Assembly: GCA_025359165.1 (NCBI GenBank) | Contig: JANYHG010000012.1 | Span: forward strand, 1-43,527 | Reading direction: 5' to 3' | From: Hyphomicrobiaceae bacterium | GTDB taxonomy: Bacteria > Pseudomonadota > Alphaproteobacteria > Rhizobiales > Hyphomicrobiaceae | Length of the DNA: 43,527 bases | In this document: positions 24,282 to 33,329 of the stretch, one piece after another | Layout: every line of letters begins with the position of its first letter | How positions within the stretch are numbered: position 1 is the first letter of the stretch | The notes under the pieces: generated by a model | What the model was told of the DNA's origin: nothing | The model's database searches: none | The model's input: only the letters and a program-made list of their open reading frames with translations | Program-made: the position numbers and the translations under genes

Positions 24282-25517
24282 TCAGGTGCATTGCGCCAGC
24301 TTGAATTCCACGCGCCGGTCAGCGGCATCGCTGGCGTCGTCACGACCAGTGCCCACCAGGTTTTCGCGCGAGCCGGCACCGTGGGTGACGATGCGCGCGG
24401 CCAGCGCCGGCGCGGCTGTCACCAAGCGCGCCTTGATCGCTGCGCTGCGCTCTGCCGAGAGCTTGTCGTTGGCTGGTTCGGTGCCGGTGCGACTGGTGTG
24501 GCCGACGATGTCCAGGCACGAGGTGGTGGCTTCGACACGCTTGGCCAGTTGGGTAATCCACATCGGATACTGTGCCGACAGTTGCTTGTCGCGGATGAAC
24601 GTCGCCTTCCCCGGCTCGAACAGGAAGCGGACCCCCAGCCGGTTGGCCTTTAGGCTGTAGTCGACCAAACGCCCGAACGCTTCCGTCGTCCCGGGTGCGT
24701 TACGCAGCTTGAGGTTGGCGAGATAAAGCCCGTTGTAGGCCCGCAGTTGATCGCCGCCATCCGTGTTCAACGCCGACTGGTAGAGTTCGGCAGCGGACTT
24801 GTATTTGCGTGCATCGTAAGCCTTGATGCCCTCCACGATCAGTGCCGAGGCCAGCATCCGGTTTATATATGCGGGGTCGATCTTCTCCTGCAGCTTGGTG
24901 CCCTGGCAGGTCTTGATGTAGGCGTCCGTCGCCGGGTCTCGCGCCCACACCGGGGTTTCGCTGAAGAAGCCGATCGGTGTCGGATTGATACCCTGCATCG
25001 TTGCACGCGAAACCCCCTTGGCGACGACCACCTGTGACCTGAGGTCGGCAAAGGTGAGGCAAACGCGATAGGCATCGCGCGGCGCACTGACTTGTCCGGC
25101 ATTGTTAATAGCCGTGAACGTGCCGACCAGGACCAGCGGCGTGCGCGACAGAAACACGTTCATGAAGGGTTGTGGTTCGAATTTGGCGAACTTGGTTCTG
25201 GCGATTTCGAGAATGCGCTGCTCGATCGTGCGCGAGGCGACGGACTGCACGCCTGTGACGCCATCGATCAGCGGGTCGATCACGAACTCGATCTTGTCGT
25301 CTTTGCCCATCGCCGCTGCCGCCTTCTCAAACAGCGCCGACGCCGCCGCATCGACCGCTTGCTCGAACGGAACCGGGATAGGAGCCGATGGCGCAACCGG
25401 GGTCGCTGGCGCAACCGGGGTCGCCGCCGGCGCGGTCGGGACTTGTGCGGCTGCACCCGCAGACAGGCAGAGCTGCAGCACGGCCACCGCACGCAACAAT
25501 TTTGCTGATGTCCACAT
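24282..25517 (-). CDS. OmpA-C-domain secreted protein, first gene of the cyclase operon
   Basis: A 411-residue protein with a signal peptide (LLRAVAVLQLCLSAGAAAQ), a short Ala/Pro repeat (ATPVAPATPVAP), and an N-terminal domain of about 200 residues that I do not recognise. It is followed by a helical tetratricopeptide-like stretch (IKAYDARKYKSAAELYQSAL) and a C-terminal OmpA domain (CLDIVGHTSRTGTEPANDKLSAERS). The ATG at 25517 begins the signal peptide; an upstream GTG at 25553 is possible. It precedes the kinase/FGE gene by 84 bases. Together with that protein it suggests an envelope-attached sensor or assembly whose operon also makes the cyclase. Confidence 0.82.
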   Translation of the reverse strand: MWTSAKLLRAVAVLQLCLSAGAAAQVPTAPAATPVAPATPVAPSAPIPVPFEQAVDAAASALFEKAAAAMGKDDKIEFVIDPLIDGVTGVQSVASRTIEQRILEIARTKFAKFEPQPFMNVFLSRTPLVLVGTFTAINNAGQVSAPRDAYRVCLTFADLRSQVVVAKGVSRATMQGINPTPIGFFSETPVWARDPATDAYIKTCQGTKLQEKIDPAYINRMLASALIVEGIKAYDARKYKSAAELYQSALNTDGGDQLRAYNGLYLANLKLRNAPGTTEAFGRLVDYSLKANRLGVRFLFEPGKATFIRDKQLSAQYPMWITQLAKRVEATTSCLDIVGHTSRTGTEPANDKLSAERSAAIKARLVTAAPALAARIVTHGAGSRENLVGTGRDDASDAADRRVEFKLAQCT

Positions 25518-25553
25518 CTTGCAAATACCCGCGATGGTCGTCGACCGTTGCAC

Positions 25554-25572
25554 ACCCGTTCAGTGGACGGGT
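25554..25572 (-). promoter_or_regulatory. Inverted repeat just upstream of the cyclase operon
   Basis: ACCCGT and ACGGGT are separated by 7 bases, 37 bases before the ATG at 25517. It could be an operator or a 5'-UTR stem. No regulator can be assigned. Nothing else was recognised between here and 25740. Confidence 0.3.
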
Positions 25573-25748
25573 AACCGACTTCTACTCACAAATTCAGGAG
25601 GCGCTGTAACGCCGGTGACGTTGGAGCCCGATCGCACATGCCGTCAAGGTGCATCGGGTGGTCGTGGCTAAGAGGTAGTGCCGTGTTCGACATGCATCGC
25701 CCGGACGTTCATCCGAGAGTCCGATGTCCAAGCGTTTGAAAGCTTCAG

Positions 25749-25776
25749 TTGAATACTGCGCGACCACTGCTAGTCT
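25749..25776 (+). promoter_or_regulatory. Possible sigma70 promoter of the ABC importer operon
   Basis: TTGAAT and TAGTCT with a 16-base spacer, ending 72 bases before the ATG at 25849. A weak match, by eye only. Confidence 0.3.
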
Positions 25777-25848
25777 GAAGCTGGCGCATGATCACCGCGA
25801 TCGGCCAGCCTCGACAGAGAGCTATAAAAAAGCGGCGGGAGAAACCTC

Positions 25849-26907
25849 ATGCACGTCGTAAATCCGCGCATTTCCAGGCGCGCCTTCGCCGCTGGAGCGG
25901 CTGCCCTCGCAGCCACCAGCAGCACACGCGTCCTCGCAGCCCTGACCTCCGAGGCCGAAAAAGACCTCTATGCCGCCGCGCAGAAAGAAGGCGAGGTCAC
26001 GCTTTACACGGCCCATTACGCCGCCGACCTCGCCGAACGCTTTGGTTCGGCCTTCACCGCCAAATATCCGGGCGTCAAAGTCAACGTCGTCCGCACGACC
26101 GCGCAAGTCGCCTACCAGCGCCTGACGCAGGAGCTCAAATCAGGCGGGCCGCAAGTCGATCTGTTTCAATCGACCGACATCGGCCATTGCGTCGAGTTGA
26201 AGGCCAAGGGGCTACTCGAGAAGTACGTGCCCGCGAACGCCACGACGATGATCCCCTCGTTGCAGAATGTCGATCCCGACGGCTTCTATCACACCACGTC
26301 CATCGGCATTGTCGGCATCACCTACAATTCCTCCAAGGTGCAACCCGGTGAGGTTCCGAAAAAGTGGCCCGACCTGCTCGATCCCCGCTGGAAGAACCAG
26401 GTTTCCGTGGGTCATCCAGCGTTCTCGGGCTACGTTGGCATCTGGGCCTATGAAATGAATCGTCTCTACGGCTGGGACTTCTTCGAGAAGCTGAAGGCCA
26501 ACAATCCGCAGATCGGCCGTTCGATCCAGGATACCCTGACCATGCTCCGCGCCGGAGAGCGCAGCGTGGCCGCTGGCGCCACGCAAACAGCGCTCGAAGC
26601 CAAGCTGCGTGGCGAGCCGATCGATCTCGTCTATCCAGAGGACGGCACTATCATCGTCGTCGCGCCGTCGGCGATCCCGAAGGGATCGAAACATCCCAAC
26701 GCCGCCAAGCTGCTGCTGGAATTTTTCTCGAGTCCCGAAGCGAGCGTCGTGTCGCTGACGGGCCAACAGGACGGCATTCATCCGAACACGACGCCGAAGG
26801 GGGCGAAGCCTTTCCAAGACTTGAAAACAATCGTCTCCAACGCGAATGCGCTCGTCAAAGGCATCCCCGACATCAAGGAAAAATGGCGCGATACATTCGG
26901 CATCTGA
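25849..26907 (+). CDS. ABC importer substrate-binding protein, Fe(III)-type (family 1)
   Basis: A 352-residue periplasmic binding protein. It begins with a Tat-like signal (ISRRAFAAGAAALAATSS, cleavage near VLAA, residue 31). The mature part follows the AfuA/FbpA pattern: EGEVTLYTAHYAADLAERF, YPGVKVNVVRT, QVDLFQSTD and GITYNSSKV. GGGAG lies upstream of the ATG. Permease and ATPase genes follow directly, giving a complete importer. The tyrosine pair that binds iron in FbpA is not evident, so the cargo could also be a polyamine, sugar phosphate or other small anion. Confidence 0.9.
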   Translation: MHVVNPRISRRAFAAGAAALAATSSTRVLAALTSEAEKDLYAAAQKEGEVTLYTAHYAADLAERFGSAFTAKYPGVKVNVVRTTAQVAYQRLTQELKSGGPQVDLFQSTDIGHCVELKAKGLLEKYVPANATTMIPSLQNVDPDGFYHTTSIGIVGITYNSSKVQPGEVPKKWPDLLDPRWKNQVSVGHPAFSGYVGIWAYEMNRLYGWDFFEKLKANNPQIGRSIQDTLTMLRAGERSVAAGATQTALEAKLRGEPIDLVYPEDGTIIVVAPSAIPKGSKHPNAAKLLLEFFSSPEASVVSLTGQQDGIHPNTTPKGAKPFQDLKTIVSNANALVKGIPDIKEKWRDTFGI

Positions 26908-26935
26908 CTGACGCAGCCCAGAAGCCGAGGGACGA

Positions 26936-28693
26936 ATGAGCTTCAACTCAAAGCCGCCAACCGCCAGCGGCCCCGCACATTCACGGTCTACACAAGAGCG
27001 CCTCACGCAACCGACCGGTCGCGGTTGGGATTTGACGCCGCTGTTGTGGATTTGCTGCGCGGCGATCCTGGTGTTCATCGTCGTCAATCCGGTCGCCCGC
27101 CTGGTTCTGTCGAGCTTCGAAGTGATCGACGGCACCGGCTACACGGTCGACAACTATCTCGCCGCGTTCGGCCGTTGGCGTCACGTCCAGGCCTTGCTCA
27201 ATACCCTCGTCATGGCGACGGGTGTCTCGCTGCTGGCGGCCCTCTTTGCGGTACCACTGGCCTGGGCGACGGTGCGCACAGACATGCCGGGCCGTGGCTT
27301 CGTGCGTCTCGGTGTGCTGGCGGCCTTCATCACGCCGCCGTATCTCGGTGCCGTCGGCTGGATATTGCTGGCTGGTCCGAACGCGGGTTGGCTCAACAAG
27401 ATCTGGATGGCTGCGAGCGGTTCCGATAGCGGCATCCTCAATATCTTCAGCCTGTCCGGGCTCATCTTGATCATGGCCGGCAATCTCTATTTCTTCATTT
27501 TCGTCTTCACTTCGACGGCGCTCGAACTGATTTCGTCGGAGATGGAAGATGCCGCCAACATGCTCGGCGCGAATGCTTTCCGAACGGCGATGAAGATCAC
27601 GCTGCCGCTGGTCTATCCGTCGATCATCGGCGGCGTTATCGTGGTCTTCCTGCAGTCGATCGCCTTGTTCGGCGTGCCGGCGCTGATTGCCATTCCGGCG
27701 CGCTATCCGGTCGTGACGACGCAGCTCTGGCAATTTTTCGAGTCTCCGGTGCGGGCTGAAGTCGCCGCTGCCTACGCGCTGCCACTGCTCGGCATCACCC
27801 TCGCGCTGCTCGGCCTGCAACGCCGATTGCTGGCCGGTCGCGGTTATACGACCCTCGCCGGTAAGGGCGGCGAGCGCCGGATCGTACGCCTTGGTCTCTG
27901 GCGCTGGCCGATGTTCGCCTATGCGATCGTGGTCATGGCGCTCTCGGTCCTCATGCCGCTGGTGGTGCTTGTCCAGGCGTCATTGTCGCGTGCGTGGGGG
28001 CGCGGCTTCACATGGAGCAACCTGACACTCGACAATTATCACTTCGTCTTGTTCGAGCATGTCCAGGCACAGACCGCGATCGTCAACAGCGTGGTCTACG
28101 GCGGCACCGCCGCCATGGCGTCGCTCGCTCTCGCCTTATGCATCGCCTACATGGTCAAGCGCAACGTCATGCGCGGCGCGCAGATGCTGGCCTTTCTCTG
28201 CATGACGCCCTTCGTCATCCCAGGCCTTGTCCTGGCCGTCGGGTTCTACGCGGCTTACACGACGCCGCCGTTCTCCCTGGCCGGCACGGCAGCCATCGTG
28301 ATTCTCGCCTTCACCACGCGTCTGCTGCCTATCGCCTACCAGAACTCGGCCGCCGGCATCGCCAGTATCCATCCGGAGATGGAGGAAGCGGTGCGCATTC
28401 TCGGCGGTTCGCGCGCCACCGCCATTCGCCGCGTCGTCGCACCGCTGTTGAAACGTCCACTGGTCGGCGCCTGGATTCTCGTTTTCATCCCGGCGTGCCA
28501 GGAGCTTTCGACGGCGATTTTCCTGACCGGGCCGAAAACGCGCGTCATGTCGATGGTCATGCTCGACTTCAGCGAAGAGGGCCGGCTCGAACAGCTCTCG
28601 GCTCTCGGGGGTGTGCTGCTCGTGATAACGGTCGCCATCGTGATCCTCGGCTTCCGCATCGTCGGTCGTGATTTCATGCTGCGGAGAGCCTGA
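26936..28693 (+). CDS. ABC importer permease, fused FbpB-type (two permease halves)
   Basis: A 585-residue inner-membrane permease with about 12 helices in two halves. Each half carries an EAA loop that contacts the ATPase: EMEDAANMLGANAFRTAMKI (first) and EMEEAVRILGGSRATAIRRV (second). This double arrangement is typical of Fe(III) permeases. It starts 28 bases after the binding-protein gene, with GAGGGA upstream, and its stop codon overlaps the ATG of the ATPase gene. Confidence 0.94.
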   Translation: MSFNSKPPTASGPAHSRSTQERLTQPTGRGWDLTPLLWICCAAILVFIVVNPVARLVLSSFEVIDGTGYTVDNYLAAFGRWRHVQALLNTLVMATGVSLLAALFAVPLAWATVRTDMPGRGFVRLGVLAAFITPPYLGAVGWILLAGPNAGWLNKIWMAASGSDSGILNIFSLSGLILIMAGNLYFFIFVFTSTALELISSEMEDAANMLGANAFRTAMKITLPLVYPSIIGGVIVVFLQSIALFGVPALIAIPARYPVVTTQLWQFFESPVRAEVAAAYALPLLGITLALLGLQRRLLAGRGYTTLAGKGGERRIVRLGLWRWPMFAYAIVVMALSVLMPLVVLVQASLSRAWGRGFTWSNLTLDNYHFVLFEHVQAQTAIVNSVVYGGTAAMASLALALCIAYMVKRNVMRGAQMLAFLCMTPFVIPGLVLAVGFYAAYTTPPFSLAGTAAIVILAFTTRLLPIAYQNSAAGIASIHPEMEEAVRILGGSRATAIRRVVAPLLKRPLVGAWILVFIPACQELSTAIFLTGPKTRVMSMVMLDFSEEGRLEQLSALGGVLLVITVAIVILGFRIVGRDFMLRRA

Positions 28694-29763
28694 TGCCGAC
28701 CCTTCGCCTCAAAAATCTGACGCGCGCCTACGGCCAGATCCGCGCCGTCGACAACGTCGACCTCGACATCAGGGATGGTGAGTTTCTGTCGCTGCTCGGT
28801 CCGTCCGGTTGCGGCAAGACGACGACGCTCCGCATGATCGCCGGTTTCATCGACCCGAGCGGCGGCACGATCGAGGTCGACGGTCGCGTGCTCTCGTCGG
28901 CGAGCGGCTCCGTGCCGCCCGAGCGACGGGGCATGTCTATGATCTTTCAAAGCTATGCCATCTGGCCGAACATGACGGTTGCCGAGAACGTCGGCTTCGG
29001 TTTGGTGCTGCGAAAATTACCCTCCGCCGAGATCAAGCAGCGCGTTGGACAGGTGCTCGACGTGGTGCAACTCGGCACCCTCGCGCATCGCTACCCCGCC
29101 GAACTCTCCGGCGGTCAACAACAGCGCGTCGCACTCGCCCGCGCGATCGTCGTACAACCGAGCGTGCTACTGCTCGACGAGCCGCTGTCAAATCTCGACG
29201 CCAATCTGCGCGAGGAAATGCGCACGGAAATCCGGCGGCTACACGAGGCGTTCCGTATCACGACGGTCTACGTCACCCATGATCAGGCCGAGGCGATGGC
29301 CACGTCGGACCGGATCGCCGTCATGAACCGCGGCCGCGTCGAGCAGGTCGACGCGCCCTATACGATCTACGCGCGGCCGCGCACTCGTTTTGTGGCGGGG
29401 TTCATCGGCCGTACCAACTTCATCGAAGGCCGGCGGGACAGATCCCAGATCCGGTTCGATGGCTTCGCCGTGGATGCAGCGCGTCTCGAAGGTGTCGACG
29501 CGACCGCATCGACCATCACCGCCTCGGTCCGCCCGCAAAGCCTCTCCTTGTCGTCGGAACGACCGGCAGATGCCGATGGCCGCATACAAATACCCGGGCG
29601 GATCGTCGAGCGCACGTTCCTGGGCGAGCACTGGGACTACGTATTCGCGGCGGCGAGTTCGAATTTGCGTTTGAAGGTTGCAGCCAGGCCATCAGACGTG
29701 TTCGCCGTCGACACCGATACGTGGCTCGCGCTCGATCCGAAACAACTGGTTGTGATCCAATAA
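28693..29763 (+). CDS. ABC importer ATPase (FbpC/PotA type)
   Basis: A 356-residue ATPase with Walker A GPSGCGKTTT (about 36-45), signature LSGGQQQRVALARA, Walker B VLLLDEPLSNLD and switch His in VTHDQAEAMA. A TOBE-type regulatory domain fills the C terminus (about 240-356). It completes the importer with the two genes upstream, sharing one base with the permease stop (TGATG). Confidence 0.94.
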   Translation: MPTLRLKNLTRAYGQIRAVDNVDLDIRDGEFLSLLGPSGCGKTTTLRMIAGFIDPSGGTIEVDGRVLSSASGSVPPERRGMSMIFQSYAIWPNMTVAENVGFGLVLRKLPSAEIKQRVGQVLDVVQLGTLAHRYPAELSGGQQQRVALARAIVVQPSVLLLDEPLSNLDANLREEMRTEIRRLHEAFRITTVYVTHDQAEAMATSDRIAVMNRGRVEQVDAPYTIYARPRTRFVAGFIGRTNFIEGRRDRSQIRFDGFAVDAARLEGVDATASTITASVRPQSLSLSSERPADADGRIQIPGRIVERTFLGEHWDYVFAAASSNLRLKVAARPSDVFAVDTDTWLALDPKQLVVIQ

Positions 29764-29775
29764 GAAAGTTACACT

Positions 29776-30747
29776 ATGAAAGCCGCTGTCCTCACTGCGA
29801 ACAGCATCGAGATCCGCGATGTCCCGCGCCCTGTACCCACCGCCGATCAAGTGCTGGTACGCGTCCGCGCCTCCGGACTGAACCGCGCCGATCTGATCAT
29901 GTTCAGTGGCCATAAGCACGGGAGCGCCGGCGGACCCGGCACGATCCTCGGCCTCGAATGGGCCGGCGAGGTCGTCGAAACCGGCAGCGCCGTGAAGGGC
30001 TTCAAGTCCGGTGACCGGGTGATGTGTTCCGGCATGGGTGGGTATGCCGAGTACGCCGTCGCCGACTGGGGACGCATCTCACTCGTGCCAACCAACAACA
30101 TGAGCTGGGAGCATGCGGCGACCATGCCCGTCGCTCTACAGACGATGCACGACGCCGTCGTTACCAATGGGCGTCTGCAGCCAGGCGAGACCATCATGAT
30201 CCAGGGGGCTAGTACCGGCGTCGGCCTGATGGGGATGCAAATTGCCAAATTCAAAGGCGCACGACTGGTCATCGGCACTTCCACCAACGCCATGCGCCGC
30301 GAGCGCCTCGGCGAGTTCGGTGCCGACGTCGTGCTAGATACGACCGATCCGACTTGGGCTGATGCGGCGCTTGATGCCACCGACGGCAAGGGTGTCGATC
30401 TCATCGTCGACCAGATCTCGGCGAGCGTCGCAAACCAGAACCTGAAGGCCGCCGCGATCAAGGGCCGCATCGTCAACGTCGGTCGCCTCGGCGGCAATAC
30501 GGGCGATTTCAATTTCGACCTGCACGCCCAGAAGCGGATTGATTATATCGGTGTAACCTTCCGCACCCGTTCCGTGGAAGAAGTGCGCGAAATCAACCGC
30601 CGGATGCGCGCCGACTTGTGGCCGGCGGTCGAAGCGGGGGAGTTGAAGCTTCCGATCGACCGCGCTTTCGCGCTCGACGATGCTGCCGCTGCATTGGCGC
30701 ACATGAAAGCCAACGCACACTTCGGCAAGATCGTACTGACCGGCTGA
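29776..30747 (+). CDS. Quinone oxidoreductase-like medium-chain dehydrogenase
   Basis: A 323-residue MDR-superfamily enzyme. It has the GroES-like N-terminal domain (VRVRASGLNRADLIMFSG), the NAD(P)-binding motif GASTGVGLMGMQIAK and a C-terminal HFGKIVLTG typical of the zeta-crystallin/quinone oxidoreductase subgroup. Catalytic zinc ligands are not evident, consistent with that subgroup. It starts 12 bases after the ATPase gene and so belongs to the importer operon; it may reduce an imported compound. It converges with manC. Confidence 0.87.
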   Translation: MKAAVLTANSIEIRDVPRPVPTADQVLVRVRASGLNRADLIMFSGHKHGSAGGPGTILGLEWAGEVVETGSAVKGFKSGDRVMCSGMGGYAEYAVADWGRISLVPTNNMSWEHAATMPVALQTMHDAVVTNGRLQPGETIMIQGASTGVGLMGMQIAKFKGARLVIGTSTNAMRRERLGEFGADVVLDTTDPTWADAALDATDGKGVDLIVDQISASVANQNLKAAAIKGRIVNVGRLGGNTGDFNFDLHAQKRIDYIGVTFRTRSVEEVREINRRMRADLWPAVEAGELKLPIDRAFALDDAAAALAHMKANAHFGKIVLTG

Positions 30748-30799
30748 CGGGACTGCCAACGCGTGGGCCCGTCGCCGGTATGAGCCTCCACTATTATGC

Positions 30800-32248
30800 T
30801 TACTTCGTTTCTTCCGGCGCGCGGTTGTAGACGTCGTCACCGCGGACGATGTCGTCTTCGCCGAGATAGGTGCCGATCTGCACCTCGATAATCTCCAGCG
30901 GCACCTTGCCGGGATTTTCCAGGCGATGCCATTGGGTCGCGAAGATGTAGACACTCTCGTTTTCGCGGACCAGCTTTTCCATGTCGCCGATGAAGATCTT
31001 GGCGGTGCCCTGCACGACGATCCAATGTTCGGAACGGTGGTGATGCATTTGCATCGACAGCTTGCCGCCCGGATTGACGTGCAGCAGCTTGACCTGGAAA
31101 CGCGTCCCCATATTGAGGCTCTCGTAGAACCCCCACGGACGGTAGGCGCGGATGTGGTTTTCCTGCTCCTTGCGGCCGGCCGCCTTAAGCCGCTTGACGA
31201 TGGCCGAAACATCCTGCGCGCGTGAGCGATCCGCGACCAGCAGCGCATCGGGCGTATCCACGATGATCAGGTCCTTGACCCCGATCGTCGCCACAAGGCT
31301 CTTGTCGGAGTGTACATAACAGTCGCGCGTGTCTTCGAGGAGCGTGTCACCGCTGGTGTAGTTGCCGGCTTTGTCGCGCGGTGCCAATTCCCAGAGTGAT
31401 GACCACGAACCCACATCGTTCCAACCGACGTCGATCGGCAGCATCGCCGCAGCCGTGGTCTTCTCCATCACCGCGTAGTCCACCGAGATATTCGGTGACT
31501 GCGAGAATGCCTGCCGGTCGAGGCGAAGGAAGCCGAGGTCGTCCTCGGCTTTGACCAGTGCCTGCTTGGCCGCATCCAGCACACGCGGGTTCAGCCGCGC
31601 CATTTCTTCGAGGAACGTCCGTGCGTGCAGGACGAAGATCCCGGAATTCCAAAAGTATGTGCCTTCCGCCAGATATTTCGCCGCCGTGGCTTCGTCAGGC
31701 TTTTCGAAGAACGCGTCGACGGCGAATGCCGCGCCTTTGAAGCCTTCGAGATCGCCACCGCGACGGATGTAGCCATAGCCGGTGTGCGGTCCCGACGGCT
31801 TGATCCCGAACAACACCAATTTGCCCGTTGCCGCGACCTTGGCCGCCCGCCGCACCGCTTCTACGAATTTCTCCGGGTCCTCGATGGCGTGATCGGATGG
31901 CATGACAACGATCACGCCGTTCGGATTTTCGCTCGCGACTTCGAGAGCCGCGATGGCGATGGCCGCCGCCGTGTTGCGTGCAACCGGCTCAAGCACGATC
32001 GCCTTGGTATCGACCTTGGCTTTCTCGAGCTCGGCTTTCACCAGAAACCGATGATCGTTGTTGCACAGCACGATGGGTCGCTGAAAGCCCAGCTCGGGGG
32101 CGAGACGTTTGAGAGTTGCTGCGAGAAAACTCGCGCTTTCACCATTGAAGCTGATGAATTGCTTGGGATACATGGCGCGCGACAGCGGCCACAGTCGCGT
32201 GCCCGACCCACCGGACAGAATAACCGGATAAATTGTGCCGGTGCTCAT
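30800..32248 (-). CDS. manC: Mannose-1-phosphate guanylyltransferase / mannose-6-phosphate isomerase
   Basis: A 482-residue bifunctional enzyme that makes GDP-mannose for exopolysaccharide or lipopolysaccharide. The N-terminal nucleotidyltransferase has VILSGGSGTRLWPLSRAMYP (about 8-27) and VVMPSDHAIEDP. The C-terminal cupin isomerase has the metal-binding cluster MHHHRSEHWIVVQG and the RPWGFYESL entry. The ATG at 32248 has GGGAGAG upstream. It stands alone here; no other mannose gene is in the window. Confidence 0.95.
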   Translation of the reverse strand: MSTGTIYPVILSGGSGTRLWPLSRAMYPKQFISFNGESASFLAATLKRLAPELGFQRPIVLCNNDHRFLVKAELEKAKVDTKAIVLEPVARNTAAAIAIAALEVASENPNGVIVVMPSDHAIEDPEKFVEAVRRAAKVAATGKLVLFGIKPSGPHTGYGYIRRGGDLEGFKGAAFAVDAFFEKPDEATAAKYLAEGTYFWNSGIFVLHARTFLEEMARLNPRVLDAAKQALVKAEDDLGFLRLDRQAFSQSPNISVDYAVMEKTTAAAMLPIDVGWNDVGSWSSLWELAPRDKAGNYTSGDTLLEDTRDCYVHSDKSLVATIGVKDLIIVDTPDALLVADRSRAQDVSAIVKRLKAAGRKEQENHIRAYRPWGFYESLNMGTRFQVKLLHVNPGGKLSMQMHHHRSEHWIVVQGTAKIFIGDMEKLVRENESVYIFATQWHRLENPGKVPLEIIEVQIGTYLGEDDIVRGDDVYNRAPEETK

Positions 32249-32352
32249 AGCGCTCTCCCGAGAATTGGATCGTGTCACAATGCTGCGCACGTGCATGTCT
32301 GTGAGACATGATTCGTCGCTGCTTATCTATCAGCGTCAGCAGTCGCTCACAA

Positions 32353-32381
32353 CGTAATGCGTGCTTCACACACGCGTTACG
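32353..32381 (-). repeat. Inverted repeat upstream of manC
   Basis: CGTAATGCGTG and CACGCGTTACG, 11-base arms with one T-G wobble and a 7-base loop, 105 bases before the manC start. It may be an operator or a second stem of the aqpZ transcript end. Confidence 0.4.
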
Positions 32382-32390
32382 GATATGCAA

Positions 32391-32418
32391 ACGGACCTGT
32401 CGCCGGCGACAGGTCCGT
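32391..32418 (-). terminator. Terminator-like perfect palindrome after aqpZ
   Basis: A 28-base perfect palindrome (arms beginning ACGGACCTG and ending CAGGTCCGT, no spacer) 39 bases beyond the aqpZ stop. A short T-rich tail (TTTGCAT) follows on the minus strand. Confidence 0.7.
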
Positions 32419-32457
32419 CATGCTCGCGGAACTCGTATGCGCCGCTATCTGGTTACT

Positions 32458-33192
32458 TCACGCGGCCTTTTTGCTGTCGCGGCTCTGCTCGCGGATCTCT
32501 TCGGCAGTCTCGGCCAGCAGCGCATTATAGATCACCGCACCAACGATCGCGCCGACGATCGGTGCCAACCAGAACAGCCACAGCTGACCGAGCGGAACGC
32601 CGCCGGCAAAGAGCGCCTGACTGGTCGAACGTGCCGGATTGACAGATGTGTTGGTGATCGGGATCGAGATCAGATGGATCAGCGTCAATCCGAGACCGAT
32701 GGCAATCGGCGCGAAGCCCGGTGCCGCGCGTTTCGCCGTCGAACCGAGAATGATCAACAGGAAGAACGCCGTCAGGATCGCTTCTGCCAGGAATGCGGAC
32801 GCCATCGAGAAGCCGCCGGGCGACGCCGCGCCGAAGCCGTTCGAGGCAAAACCACCGATCGAAGTGAAGCCGGCCTTACCCGACAGAATGACGTAAAGAG
32901 CGGCGGCAGCAGCTATCGCGCCGACGAGTTGGGCGACAATATAGCTGATTACATCGCTCCAGGGAAACCGGCCGGCCATCGCCAGACCTGTGGATACCGC
33001 CGGATTGAAGTGGCCGCCCGAAATCGGACCGACCGCGTACGCCATGGTGAGGACGGTCAAACCAAAAGCGATCGATACGCCAGTGAAACCGATACCGAGT
33101 TGCGGGAAGGCGGCTGCAAAAACGGCACTGCCGCAGCCACCGAACACCAGCCAGAACGTTCCGAACGCCTCTGCATAAAGCTTGCGTGTCAT
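32458..33192 (-). CDS. aqpZ: Aquaporin Z, water channel
   Basis: A 244-residue six-helix channel with both NPA boxes (HFNPAVS and SVNPARS). The selectivity region [18 protein letters not shown] keeps the His and Arg of water-selective aquaporins rather than the glycerol-facilitator pattern. A perfect GGAGG lies 7 bases before the ATG at 33192, which fixes the start. The C terminus is charged ([14 protein letters not shown]). It lies between herA and manC on the same strand, with a terminator-like palindrome after it. Confidence 0.95.
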   Translation of the reverse strand: MTRKLYAEAFGTFWLVFGGCGSAVFAAAFPQLGIGFTGVSIAFGLTVLTMAYAVGPISGGHFNPAVSTGLAMAGRFPWSDVISYIVAQLVGAIAAAAALYVILSGKAGFTSIGGFASNGFGAASPGGFSMASAFLAEAILTAFFLLIILGSTAKRAAPGFAPIAIGLGLTLIHLISIPITNTSVNPARSTSQALFAGGVPLGQLWLFWLAPIVGAIVGAVIYNALLAETAEEIREQSRDSKKAA

Positions 33193-33329
33193 AGTATCCT
33201 CCATAGGCTCGATCATCTCCGAGTGCCGACTCGGGTGCGAGCTATGGGCATATCGCCGCATTGGATGCGGGTCCGCAACGTTGTTTTTCCGACGACTGTT
33301 GTTCTCACCAAGTCGTTTTCAACCTGCCG

